NCBI GenBank assembly: GCA_933228895.1
Contig: OW121853.1
Coordinates: 121,974,133-122,038,132 of the forward strand
Direction: 5' to 3'
DNA from: Platycnemis pennipes
Taxonomy: Eukaryota; Arthropoda; Insecta; Odonata; Platycnemididae
Length of the DNA stretch: 64,000 nucleotides
Shown here piece after piece: positions 20,646 to 32,375 of this stretch. Position numbers and translations under genes: made by a program. Every line of letters begins with the position of its first letter. Positions within the stretch are counted from its first letter, which is position 1. The notes beneath the pieces were generated by a model. It saw nothing but the letters and a program-made list of their open reading frames with translations, was not told the DNA's origin and did no database searches.

Positions 20646-22682
20646 GTAGGCCGGGAGGCTCCGCCACCACTTCTTCTCTTGTCCCTTCTTCAAAACAGTC
20701 AAGAAGGGGAGGTGGGCGATGTAGAAGGTTTTAGTGGATCACGTTCTCTGGGCGTCGCCTTGAGTGTATTTAAATTTTTTATTTATGAGTGAATGGCTAT
20801 CGTGAGGAGATGATATTTTCTCTAAAGTTCACTTTTAGTTTCCATCTTAACGATTTCGAGCGTAAAATAGCGATTTCGGTTCCGAGTAAACGCCCCCATT
20901 TCTTCTGTGAATGAATGTACGAACTACCCGAATATACATCCCTCTATATGATCCCTCTTGACAACCCTTGACTTTTCAGGGTCACTGTGAAGTCAGAATG
21001 GTGACAAAAAATTGAAATGAGGCTACAAACGCATTAAATCATAGGTTTAAAAAGGTTTCAAGGTCGATCGTAAGGTCTTCTGATGCCTCTTTTCTTCCCT
21101 TGACCTTGAAGGGTGACTCAGGAGTCAAAGGTCACATGAGTGACAAATTTCGAATCGGGGCTACAACGAAGCTTTTGTTTTAATAGTGCCCAATACGATG
21201 GTAAAATCCCTCCAGGAAGTCTCTGACCTGGAACGGTTGGGCAGGGGTCAAAGTCCACCAGGTGTATCGAAGGAAACATTTCCAGGCATTGAAGAAATAA
21301 AGAAAGAAAATACTTGTGCAGAGTCCATATCTCCGAATATGCTGGAAGACACATTCACACACGCTTTTATCGGGCGAATTCAATCGTGCCTGGCATGGAA
21401 ATATCGGGTACGTAGAATGAATAAAAATTGATTTTCATTCTTGCTGCTTAAATATTTTCATTTTAAATTTTAATAATGATTATATTTTGGATACTTAAAA
21501 TACTTTTTTAAATAGAGCATACGATTAAGTATTTTTAATTGAATAAAAGGAATTTACTTGGAATTACAATAGAATTTTTTCATTGAGTAATAAACTCGAA
21601 ATCAACGAGTACCATATGACTCAATGGGTTAAAGGGATGGCAGTTGGGATCTGAGTACCTTAATATTGACTTTCGCAGCCTAAAATAATCTCATTCATCG
21701 CATGTGTTTCCCCGTCTTCCCATATTTAACATCTGTGACCAATGATCTCAGTGTAGCCCTTTGAGGTCAGGAGACAAACAAACAGGACCAAGGAACTTCA
21801 TCTAATTCTTCACCCTTTCGAAGCTAGAATTCGACGCGGATTTTAGGTTGGACCCTATTTCTGGGGTCAAAAGGTCATATTTTTAATTTTTTGCTTAGAC
21901 TCAACTAAACTTACAATCTTTTTCTAGCCAGGTACCAAATTTCATCCATGTGGCTCGAAAGGAAGTGCCTAAAATTACAGGTCCAAAATGACACACGATC
22001 AATGGGACACTCTGCATAATCACAGATCAGCTCAATTCCATGAAAACGCCATCGGAACTCTGAAAGTTTTGGTGACTGGGAAGTCACGAGGCGTGGGCTA
22101 ATGGAGGCGAGAGCCTACACCGAATCATCTCGTGGAATGGAGTCCGAAACTCAAGTGACCATTGGGCGAGTGGAGAGGCGTCCGTCCACCTGCGCATTCC
22201 AATGCAAGTTTACCCCCGGAATATGTCCAGTGAGGTAGAAATGAATATCCAAACTCTAATCTGTAGTTCAAAAGTTATTTTCCAGTTCAAATGCTCTGTC
22301 GTTTCCGAACGTGTCAACGTAATATATGGATAACATGGAATTAGCAATGTTGATAATGAAACCCTGCTCGCAATCTTGTATTAATATTCAGAATGCATTG
22401 GATGTTTGCGTGGATAGATTTAAGATCACGATTTAATTTTAAGATTAATATTCTGTTTATTCCCAACTTGACTACAAAAAGAATAAATGGGTGACTTCAG
22501 GCAGTCTCTCAGATAAAAACCTGTTTTAGGTTAACATTAAATACGTTTTCATACCGAGGTTCTTCGCACAGAACAAACCAACAAATTAATTGCATAAGCC
22601 AACGAAATGTCTTCCACATTATCACGAGAAAATAGCCAATCTTTTACACGTCTAGAAAACAAAATACAATTCTTCCTTGCAG
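20646..22682. other. Spacer with a diverged tandem duplication and FTZ-F1-like sites
   Basis: No gene recognised. About 20957-21032 and 21098-21170 are diverged copies of one unit (AGGGTCACT...GTGACAAA...GGCTACAA). TCAAGGTCG (21058-21066) and the complement of TCAAGGTCA (21101-21109) match the FTZ-F1/SF-1 nuclear-receptor half-site. The rest, including 21420-22680, shows only short frames. Confidence 0.45.
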
Positions 22683-23154
22683 ACAGAATGTAATCATCAT
22701 CATTGATCTACAATCCTAGGATTGGTTTGACGTAGCTTTCCACTCGATTCTTCTATCGGCCAACCTTTTCATTGTGACGTAATTCTTCTCTTTTAAATCC
22801 TTCACTACCTGTTCCATGTATCTCATACGAGGCCTGTCTTTCCCAATCTTCCCGTTCACTTTTTCCTCGACGATAGTGTTCATCAGGCCATCGTGTCTCA
22901 AGGTATGGCCGATTAAGTTGACCATTCTTCTTTTTAGAGTTTTCAGCAGACTTCTCTTTTCTCCTACTCTTCTTAGGACTTCCTCGGTACCCACTCCGTC
23001 GATCCATTTAATCTTCATAATTCTTCTGTCGCACCACAATTCGAATGCTTCTACCTTTGTCTTCCCCGCTGCTGTCATCGTCCATGCCTCACTGCCATAA
23101 AGAAACAAGCTCCAGACGTATGTTCTGATGAACTGTGTCAGTACAGAATGTAAT
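22683..23154 (-). mobile_element. RTE-like LINE, 5'-truncated copy with perfect 12-bp TSD
   Basis: ACAGAATGTAAT occurs at 22683-22694 and 23143-23154, bracketing a 448-bp insert (22695-23142). On the minus strand the insert encodes an uninterrupted RTE ORF2 C-terminus. In order it holds QFIRTYVWSLFLYGSEAW, KVEAFELWCDRRIMKIKW, EEVLRRVGEKRSLLKT, RRMVNLIGHTLRHDG, the GKDRPRMRYMEQ box, and LADRRIEWKATSNQS. It then runs into a short ATG-repeat tail. The frame enters from the truncated edge, so no native start exists. The intact frame and TSD suggest a rather recent insertion. The catalytic RT motifs and endonuclease are absent, so it is inactive. Confidence 0.9.
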
Positions 23155-23755
23155 ATATTAACATTTTTGGCCCATAGCTTCTTGATACTTATTTTACATT
23201 CTTCCTTGTGCTTGCATGCAGTTGTACTGATACTTGAACGCTTTTGAATTTAGAATAAGGCCTGAATCAGCGTTGGCGATCGCATAACTTTTTTTCCACT
23301 TCCACTCGGATTACGACAATTTATCTTCGTTCCTTCTGGTCACATGCTGTGCTGATCGCGGAGGCAACACAGCTGTCCTCTCACTTCGGAATGTTTTGCT
23401 TCTTTATTATCATTTCGCCGCGGTAATCCATGGGCAATTTCAGCATGACTTTTGAGTTTTATTTTGCCAGTGAATTCGTCAAAATGACCAGAGTGTCAAA
23501 GACCATTGATTTTTTTCTCCTGTAAAAATTCTGTCCATGGTGATCATCTTTCAAATCCAATCTCAGTTGTGGAGTACCGATATTTAAATCCCATTTAACA
23601 ATCCCCGGTGTCTACATCAGTCTGCTCTTAACGAAAGACCCCTAGACGACCACGAATAAACGTCCCATCCAACAGTTGCAGCTTTCCCATTGAGTGATCT
23701 CCACAGAAATCTCAAGTAGGAACCAAGAGTCCTCGGAAAAATACTGGCCACCTCT
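23155..23755. other. Non-coding spacer, no gene seen
   Basis: Mixed composition, no frame or repeat end recognised. Confidence 0.5.
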
Positions 23756-23799
23756 GGCATTTGAACCGGAGACCCCGGTCTGTGAAACCAATACTATCC
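23756..23799 (-). repeat. tRNA-like B-box fragment
   Basis: On the minus strand, CCGGTTCAAATGCC resembles a tRNA T-arm/B box preceded by CAGACCGGGGTCT. Only about 45 bp is present, and a LINE copy begins directly after it. It could be a SINE relic. Confidence 0.3.
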
Positions 23800-24299
23800 A
23801 GCAGCTAGGTTCGTTAAAAGTTGTTACGATAGGTTGAGTAGCGTTTCAGAATTAATACAAGAATTAGGGTGGGAATCATTATCAGAGCGTAGGAGCGTAG
23901 AAGAGATTGAATCTATTAGAGAAATTTCTATCGGATAGCTTTACTGAAGATGTTAGGCACATATTAAAAAAACCAGCATATTATGCTAGATTCGACCAGA
24001 TAAATAAGATTAGAGAGATAGATTGTCGTACCGATAGATTCAAAATGGCATTTTTCCCCCGTACTATAAGAGAACAGAATAGGCAGCATAGCAAAGGGAT
24101 AGGTAGGGGAAATATTTTAGAGTATTCTGTAGTGCATGATGCATGTATTAACCCCTTAAATACTATAGATACTAACAATCAAGTTGCATGAAACAATATA
24201 GTTGCTAGTTTGCACGTTAGTAGTGCATGCTTGGTGATCTTCACCCTCTGCCACACACCTTCGCGGTGGCTTGCAGGGTATCGCGTAGATGTAGATGTA
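23800..24299 (+). mobile_element. CR1/Jockey-like LINE, family A, 5'-truncated copy
   Basis: Coding similarity starts at AARFVKSCYDRLSSVS, with the start of the VQRRAARF segment lost. A duplication of GAGCGTAG (about 23884-23899) breaks the frame. It resumes as NLLEKFLSDSFTEDVRHILK and YYARFDQINKIREIDCRTDR. The original C-terminus continues through RFKMAFFPRTIREQN. The 3' UTR and hairpin are complete, and the tail is GTAGATGTAGATGTA. Imperfectly matching flanks CCAATACTATC (left) and CCAATGCTACT (right) may be an aged target duplication. Confidence 0.8.
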
Positions 24300-24571
24300 T
24301 ACCCCAATGCTACTGACGACGGCTCATATATCCACTTCAATTGTTACGTTGTCGCCTCAATGTTATTATCACATTGATTCTGCCCTATTGGAAAGCTCTA
24401 GCACGCAAAACTTGACACTGTGCGAACAAAGAGTCCCAAAACCTGTTACCAAGTAGTGAAAGAAACTGCTCACCCCATGTGAATTTCCTCCATGTTTGCC
24501 TCGATTTATTGCGTGAATATGTATAATGTCAAACTCGATGCTTTCAGGCTTTACTTCGTGAAAATCCATTC
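24300..24571. other. Short spacer
   Basis: No feature recognised. Confidence 0.5.
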
Positions 24572-24710
24572 TAAGGAATTAAATGAGATGGTACTTTTTT
24601 CACAAATAGAAATAAACTGTGAAATGTAAATTTCACACAGAAATGTGTGAAACTGTAAATTTCGCACAGAAATAAACTGTGAAAAAAGGAACATCTTATT
24701 TAATTCCTAA
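24572..24710. mobile_element. 139-bp fold-back miniature element
   Basis: The ends are imperfect inverted repeats of about 33 bp: TAAGGAATTAAATGAGATGG at the left, and the complement of TTAGGAATTAAATAAGATGT at the right. Both continue into TTTTTTCACA. The centre contains TTTCACACA and TGTGTGAAA separated by four bases, and repeated AGAAATAAACTGTGAAA words. No coding. No unambiguous target duplication. Confidence 0.65.
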
Positions 24711-25837
24711 TGTATCATGTCGTTTATTACAGCCACCAAATAGTTTTTTTTTTCTTCCTACCTTCCTCCTAGTTGAATCAATGTGATATTTTAATCCCTA
24801 GGGATACATTAGTGCTATAATTGGTTCGAATGCATAGAAAGGTTCTTCAGACCTCTGATAGGGGTTAAAACGTAGGGATATAACTTACAGGTGGTTGGTT
24901 AAACTTATTCAATTTTTTTGCAGTAATCATGGAAATCACATATTCTGTATCCTGTGGAGTATGAGTGGTGCACTCAGTATTTTTTTCCACAGCCTCGTGC
25001 TCGAAGGGAAAGCACTATCTGCGATCAAGATTCTGTCCGATGACGTCAACTCTCCACTGTCTCAGGTTAAAAAAATTCGGTTCTTCAGCACTCATATTGG
25101 AATGTATCTATGATGACTCTTCTACGGTGATAAAATCACTTAATTCATCGGAGAACCACCAAAGGAATTGAATATAAACCGTCTTTATTTGGGGAAAGTT
25201 TGAAACGGTCTCTTTATTCACGTTATCGCTCGTCAAAATAAATTATAAAGGCTTAAAAGAAAAATTTAAAAAAATTTTATGTAAACCATTTTAATACAAA
25301 ATATTAGAAATAAAAAATTTAAACGGAAATGAGATTATGCAATTTGTAAACTTTACCAAAACTGCCTCAATACAGCCTCAACTTCAAACACTTCGTCAGT
25401 AAATATTGTTTATGCAACATGTTGTTGACTGCACAACTATGAATAATATGTAAGAAAAGATCAAAACAAGTGTTGTAAAAATGCAAGTATAAAATGCCTT
25501 TATAAAAAAAGACCAGTACAGTAAAACACCCACACAAGAAGAGAGGTATGAAAAATATGCTACATCTACTGAATGATAGCTAACTTATGTTACAAGTTAA
25601 AGGGTAAAAAAAAACAAATTTTGACTAGCGAGTATAAATTGGGTATAAAAAACCAATTTTGGCTAGCGAATGTCAATGTTGACAACATATTTTCTTTTGC
25701 CATTTATCATTGGGCCCCTGAAAAATATCACATATTAATACGCTGAAATACTTTTGTACAACCAAAAAATGTGGTGGAGTAAACATTATTCACTCTATTA
25801 ATTTGTGCTTCGTTAGAATAACTCTACACTTGGAAAG
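24711..25837. other. AT-rich spacer, no gene seen
   Basis: The stretch is highly AT-rich from about 25190. Short frames at 24895-25170 are unrecognised. The word TTTTGRCTAGCGA occurs twice (about 25619 and 25661). Confidence 0.5.
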
Positions 25838-26511
25838 ATGCGTTATATTTATTCTCGGAAAATAGACTCGGAAATTATGGAAATACTTAGCCTGAGTGGA
25901 TAGGTTTTGATTTTATTTTTTGAATTATGTATTAATGAAGAAGTCTTTAGTATGCGATGCAAAAATGTCGTCTCAGTTATATCCACATGACCTGGAGGCG
26001 TTTCTATATCTCAGACGGCCGGCCGGTGGCGGTGTTGGTTGAACTTGTGGGAGTAGAGCCATTTCTACGTTTAGCCCCGTGATACTCCTCCGGTAACTCT
26101 CAGTTCCGTTGTTAAGGGGAAAGGGATTCCCGGATTATCCGGTTCCATTGCGGGTTGGCAAATTTACAGTTGTAATCCTTTCCCAAGATCCCTCGGGAAA
26201 GACAGGATGTTCTTCTTATTGCTTCTTTTTTTTCCATCGCCCCTTGGTGCAAACTGGTTCTCCCGAGGAGACCGCATCTAGGCGATGCGTGGGTCGTGGA
26301 GCTAGTGTGGGTCAAATAGTGACCTCTTTCGCCTAGGCCCTGTGTCTTCCACCCCTTGCATGCGTTTCCTTGTTGCACTCGTCCTCAAGGTGCTACATTG
26401 CCTCTTCCGTCCTCAGTCTGACTCAGGGTTGGAAAAATAGAAAATGCGTTATATTTATTCTCGGAAAATAGACTCGGAAATTATGGAAATACTTAGCCTG
26501 AGTGGATAGGT
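25838..26511. repeat. 68-bp perfect direct repeat bracketing 538 bp
   Basis: Positions 25838-25905 and 26444-26511 are identical over 68 bp, from ATGCGTTATATTTATTC to GAGTGGATAGGT. The enclosed 25906-26443 segment has a GC-rich core (from GGCCGGCCGGTGGCGG near 26018) in AT-rich surroundings. It is open in one plus frame (75 codons) and one minus frame (88 codons), neither recognised. Perfect identity implies a recent duplication or a recent insertion with an unusually long target duplication. No terminal inverted repeat or LINE tail is visible inside. Confidence 0.9.
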
Positions 26512-27720
26512 ACCTACAATTGAGCTCATCATAAATATTCTGCCGGTATTGGAAGATTTGTGGACATTTCTCAATTTTAATTTAGATGGCTTCTTACAGT
26601 CTCTCCTATCCAGTCTGTTTTTTTTTATTGTTCAATCCCTCATTCAATTGCCATTACGTTGTCTTCTAGTTTATCCATCGAACTTACCTTCTTCTTTTGC
26701 AATGTTTACAAGTTTCACTCGTTCACTACTGCCTCCAGATTACCCTCATCATTCTTCTCCACGTCCTTAATCTCAAGTCGGTGTCCCACGGTCTAATGTT
26801 CATGCAACTTTTGGTCCAAGCGCATTTCATTGTATAGTAGGGAAGAATCATTTTAAATAGTAATTATCCACTCAATTTATGAACATGAAATGTTTCCCGT
26901 GGCAAAATGTTTAGTCCCAATATAAACGAATCAATGAAACACTAGGGGATAGGAAGCAATGGAAATGGGTGCGACGAACGAATGTGAAGAAAGCGAGGCA
27001 ATGGCAATTGCCACGCAATTAAAGGCATTTTATTCTTGCATTTTTACTACTCTTGTATTGATCTTTTCTTACATATTTTTCACAGTTGTACACAATTGGA
27101 TCGTACGTTTAATTAAGCTTATGTGATAAAAAACGTGAATTTGATGCCGTTCGTAATAAGTGCGATAACTGCCGGCGCTGCCGGCCGCTAAAGTTTAGCT
27201 TACGTACGCAGATCATTACTATGGGTACGCACTTCAGGAAGGATCCCGAAAGCGTAGGCATCTCTTACTTCGAGTTTAGGCACCACTCGACTTCCCTATT
27301 TGCTATTGCTTGTCTATTGCATTCGCGATTCGTTGCATGCCAAATGTATGCCATTTGATTCGTTGTTATTACTAAGCCGCATCATAAATTACGCGATTGG
27401 CTAGTTTAGTTTTGTGATGAATGTGATTGGCCGGTTATTCCCTATGATTATAAATGCGACTGGTGTTCCCTTATTTGGTCAGTTGGTATATTTTAAAATG
27501 TTCACACTAGTTATCATTTTGTCTCTAAAGCTTATGTAAAGCTCCCTTTAAAATTAGAACTCCAAATTAGGCTCTTGTTTTCACGTAGCTATCTCTCTTC
27601 TCGGTATCTCTAACTTAAACAGTTCCGATGGCTTCATTTACGTCCCCCTACGATCTTATGTTAGACGTAAACACTCATCATCCGTTCTTTTCTTCGCCAC
27701 ATAGATGACGATGAAACTCA
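26512..27720. other. Non-coding spacer, no gene seen
   Basis: Positions 26540-26770 are T-rich and open in one frame. The rest is AT-rich with no recognised feature. Confidence 0.5.
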
Positions 27721-28230
27721 TCTACATCTACATCTACACGATACCCTGCGAGCCACCGCGAGGGTGTGTGGCAGGAGGTGAAGATCACCAAGCATGCACT
27801 ACTAACATGGAAAAAAGCAACTATAGGGTCTCATGCAACTAGATCGTTAGTATCTATAGTATTTAAGGGATTAATACATGCATCATGCACTACAGACTAC
27901 TCTAAAATATTTACCCTACCTATCCCTTTCATATGCTGCCTATTCTGTTCCCTATAGTACGGGGGAAAATGCCATTTTGATCTATCAGTACGACAATCTA
28001 TCTCTCTAATCTTATTTATCTGGTCGAATTTAGCATAATACGCTGGTGTTTTTAATATGTGCCTAACATCTTCAGTAAAGCTATCTGATTGAAATTTCTC
28101 TAATAGATTTAATCTGTACTTTAACCAACGCTCTGTAAATGATTCCCACCCTAATTCTTGTATTAATTCTGATACTCTACTCAACCTATCGTAACATATT
28201 TTAACGAACCGAGCTGCTCTACGCTGCACA
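27721..28230 (-). mobile_element. CR1/Jockey-like LINE, family A, 5'-truncated copy
   Basis: The minus-strand remnant frame is open for 110 codons (28229 down to 27900): VQRRAARFVKICYDRLSRVS, a GWESFTERW segment, YYAKFDQINKIREIDCRTDR, KWHFPPYYREQNRQH. Compared with the plus copy at 23800, the DRFKMAFF segment reads DRSKWHF here, as in the 16076 copy. These two may therefore share a subfamily deletion. The 3' UTR, the hairpin and a clean (TGTAGA)n tail at 27721-27740 are present. Confidence 0.85.
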
Positions 28231-30132
28231 TTATTGGTTATAGTTCCTCATGTAAAAGGCCATGTGTGCTGTTTTCGGGTCCATGGACAAAAATAAATAA
28301 ATAATAGCACAAGTAAGACACATCAAACAAGAAATAAAGCGCATGCTGACCACAGTCAGAACTGAAGTTTTAGGTGCTGACGATACACCATCAGCCTCGC
28401 TGAGGCTGAAGAGTAGCCTGGCGAAGAGAAAGAGAGAAATAGGATAGGCAAGGGGATAGGGGGAAACTGAAGAGCTTAGAGGGGACGTGGGAGGAGGAAT
28501 TCCTTATCTCTCTCTGGTTCAACACTCTACCAAGCGGCGGCATTAGTAGTAACTTCCTGCCGCCGAGAACGCCCACCCATTCCTATCTCCATTCCTTCCC
28601 GCAGCCTCCCACCTCCTAATCCACGCAACGAAATGAATGTTCTTTCCTCGCTCCACGTTCGCGGTAATGGCCTCGTAAAAAACAAATGCCGATCATCCCA
28701 CGTTCCGAGGAGCGGGAGTTAACTAAATAAATGTGTTACCCCAGCGTGATTTCAGCGTTTTAGCGCCAGGATTAATTCATAAGCCGCTTACGGAAGCAAG
28801 GCGCCATAATCAAGGACATCAAACCATAGACCACATCGAAACGACCACACGACAGCATCACCAGGCCAACAGCAACCGAAATTGAAAATAATGGTTATAA
28901 TGAGGAAAACTGGGGCAATCTACAAATCATTAGTTTTAAAATATTGTATAATTACACCTCAAGAATCCATGCATGTTTAGCGGTATTTTTTAATGCTAGA
29001 GCGATTCTACAACCAGGTTTACTTTCAACCGTAACCATAACTCCTTTAATGTGACACGAAAAAGAAATATACCGCAGCGACACCGTAGTTGACGAATAAA
29101 TTATTTCCGGAGAAGAATTTAAATGCAACGAAAGGTTGAAACAATGAAAATATGCAAGACTGCGCCATGATATTCTTACGCTACGATTGCAAGCTCTGCA
29201 GTAATCACACACCTATCAAAGAAGGTGGCACGGCGTACACTCGAAACGTATCGGCAGGAAATTGAACCCAAGAATGGGACTCTAAATATAAAATCATTGA
29301 ACTCAACGAAATGAAAATGGGAAATTATTTCAATGAGACAAAATGAACGAGTAATAATTCTACTCAAGGTAGAAAATTTGAAATAATATTGAAATTGAAG
29401 CCCATGGTGGCTGGCATGAATAAAGCTCTAGATTGGCGAAGAAAGAAAGAAAAGATCGAACATGCGAAAAGCGATAATCTCACGGCCCGCGAAACGATGG
29501 CATTATACGGCGAGATATAAAATATTATTTGAAAATGAGAGCTATAGAAATTAAGCAAAGTATTCACAATGCTGAGAACATAAAAGTACACATCAGCAAA
29601 TACTAAAATGGAGATCTAAGTTTACGAGATCTTCCTTCCCTTCTTCCCAAAGCACTTTCAAGTATGCTCCATAAAAGGAGAAGCCTCACCTCTGTCCTTT
29701 AGGTATTCAAAATACTGGAATCTATCCTAATACTAAGTTAAAGCACTTGAATGAGTAAATATGCTCACAACATTATAATTTAGTTGAAGCAGTATAGTAG
29801 ATAATGTGTAGGATTTTCAACTGAGGAGCTAATATTATCCCGTCAAGCAAAACTATAAATCTACGAAAACAAGACATTCATGCTCGGGGAGGGATTCAAA
29901 CTCGCGTGCATTGTCTGACGGACATGTAATTGATAAGAGTAGCGCGGTACGGCATTAGAAAGCACGAATTGTGCACGAATATGTATAACTGTGCATGAAG
30001 TATCTGTACTTCATGAGTCACCAAAACTTAGTCCGCAGCATCAATAAAAGCTATATTCTAATCCATTCAACAATTGATGTAAGTAAAATATGCCGAAAAC
30101 GTGACGTTTTTATGCTGCGTTAAATTTTTTTA
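28231..30132. other. Spacer, no gene seen; one tRNA-like box
   Basis: Only short minus frames, unrecognised. At about 29885-29955 the minus strand has GAGTTTGAATCCC, resembling a degenerate B box, with GCTACTCTTATCAATTACA upstream. This is too weak to call a SINE. Confidence 0.4.
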
Positions 30133-30606
30133 GGCCGGGATTACGATGAACGTCTTTTGACGTGACGGAAACGGTAAATATAAATGTTGAAGTTAGGAGA
30201 ATGGGAACGCAATGAAGCTAATCACGATGGACGGTCGTTGACGTGCCGCCCACGTACGTTGAGGAAATCTTGTCAAGGTCTAGCTTTGCCGTAGTGTTGG
30301 ATTCCGTCAGCCAATCACGAGTGACTTGAAAATCAAGTGGGGGGTAAATGTTCGGATGAAGGTGACACTTTTCAAACATTTTTTCGACCACTGAAAATCG
30401 TCCTTTTTCGATGAAATTCTCACCACACAACCTGCTATGTTCACACTTCACTCAGGCTAGAAAAGTTTTGGATAAATATAAAAAATTAGGGTTTCACACC
30501 AATTCGAACCCAAGAGGTGACTGTCTGCCGCGCTGCCATATTAGAAAACGGCAATGTTTCCAATCTGCCGTCGATCGTTATATGCCATCAACAATTGAAT
30601 ACGGTC
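30133..30606 (+). mobile_element. Truncated TIR element, sister of 32379-33402
   Basis: The left terminus GGCCGGGATTACGATGAACG and the following 470 bp match the reverse complement of the right part of the 32379-33402 element throughout. Matching words include GGAGAATGGGAACGCAATGA, CAATCACGAGTGACTTGA and CTGAAAATCGTCC. Similarity stops at about 30600 where a LINE 3' end begins, so the right terminus is missing. It supplies an uninterrupted version of the terminal region. Confidence 0.75.
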
Positions 30607-30874
30607 ATACGAATAACGGTCAATATGTCAAATCGGAGAGTAGCAATGGATAATTGGTAGCTGCATGTTGGTATGATTACTCAAAGCTAACCCTACTAAC
30701 AGAATGTTTTCTCATTTTGCTTTGCAATTTATATCATTTTTAAATAGTGAAGATCTGACTAGTATATTAATACTATTCCTTTTTTCGTCATGATATGTAG
30801 TGCATGTTTGGTGAGAAATCACCCCCTGCCACAAACCTTTGTGGTGGCTTGCAGGGTGTTATATAGATGTAGAT
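30607..30874 (+). mobile_element. CR1/Jockey-like LINE, family B, 3' UTR only
   Basis: The copy begins ATACGAATAACGGTCAATAT, the end of the family B ORF. It continues through GGAGAGTAGCAATGGATAA, a variant shared with the 11617 copy and so probably the same subfamily. The hairpin CCCCTGCCACAAACC...GGTGG and a short ATGTAGATGTAG tail follow. It lies directly against the truncated TIR element. Confidence 0.8.
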
Positions 30875-32375
30875 TCACGGACAACATGGTCTCGCTGCCC
30901 ACGCAACAGTCAAAGTCAGTCCAATACGCTCCGTTGCTGTGGACGGCGACCGTCGTTGGCGAGAGAATGAATGAGCTTGGAGTTTTTAATGCTCTTTGTT
31001 TATCTGTTCCCGTTTTTTGAATCGTTCCACGTCGCTTCTCTCCTCCCTCTTCCCCCTCCCGCTTCACCACCCTCCCCCCAACCCCCTCGCCACTACGGCC
31101 AACCCACGCTTTCGACGGTATTCCTATTCTTAGAGATTAAAAATCCTCTCTCGCGCAGTTACGCGGCCAGTGGTGCGAAAATACTGTGGGAGGGGGCCTT
31201 GCCTTTTTTTTTTTGTTGCCTTTCGCTCGTAAACTGTCTCGCGCGCCCCACGGATTGTGGCAACTTCCCGTTTATTCGGCGCATTCTGCGACCCCGCGCT
31301 GTGACCCTCAAGTCTAAGACACTGAAGAACCTCATTGTGGAGACAATGGTAAACGCCGCTCCTGCTTCGCCGTCCTCGGCAGAGTGATCCCTCGCCCGCC
31401 CTCAAGGGTCGTCTTGCATTTGGCGAGCGCCAGTGTCACGGAGAGAATTATAACAACGCCTTCTCGGGTACTGCGACGTCCTTAAGTGTGGAGGGCATCT
31501 TAATCTTCCCCGTTAAACAGCGAGTTTGCATTCCTTGAAAGTTAAGAAAATCGCCAGTCCTAGTGTACACGACTGTAAGGTTAAAAACTTCATCCGGCGT
31601 GTAGTATGTCACAGTAGAAGGTCTTATATATCCATAGTAATAAATTTAGAGATTAATAAGTGTTGTGTAGGAATATTTTTACTATTTATCGTCTTGAAAA
31701 TGATATACCTTGTGATATTTCCTTAGGATTTCCTTAATCATGTGGAATTTTTTAAAAGTGTGTCATTTTCTAGATGATAAATATCCCTGATTTCCACAAA
31801 TTGTCACCTAGTACATTTAAGTTTATGATAATTATACAGTAATATAGTTTGAATTACTGAGGCTCTGCGCCCCTGTTCTCCGATGGAGATCCAACACCCT
31901 TCCTCGCTTCGTTCCACTCCGTAAATAATTTACCAATGTTTGTTTTCTGGATGTACGTCGGCTCTTTTCCTATTCATTTGTCCAGGCCTGCCCTTCGCTT
32001 AAACGATGCCTTTGGTCGTCGAGGTGAAAGTTTTTCAAAACAAAAACATTACTAAATATCGGTACATTTGACCAATTTTCGTGATTTGGAACAGAAAACT
32101 ATATTTCCTGAAAAGAGTTAGATTTTATATGGTGTTTACTTTTTAGTGGTTTATGTCCGGTGTTTATAGGTGAATAAATAGTAGGATAATTTTTGAAAAT
32201 GAAATATTGCTGCATGCTGAGAGAACAATCTTGCTGTGTATTCTTAGGGGAAAAGTAAGAAGTGGGTTCTGAACAACACGGGACCATCGGTTTGATTAAA
32301 AATAGCCTATAACCTTATGAGTGGACTACATTTAATGATTTTCTAAGTTTGACCTTTGTGCAATGCATGGTTCTC
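30875..32375. other. Spacer with CpG-rich block (about 30880-31480)
   Basis: The CpG-rich part is open in a 138-codon plus frame and a 91-codon minus frame. Neither resembles a known protein, and a T run interrupts it. The remainder is AT-rich. No gene called. Confidence 0.45.

Noticed and set aside
29885..29955. tRNA gene on the minus strand
   Set aside because: Only a degenerate B box; no A box at the right spacing and no cloverleaf.
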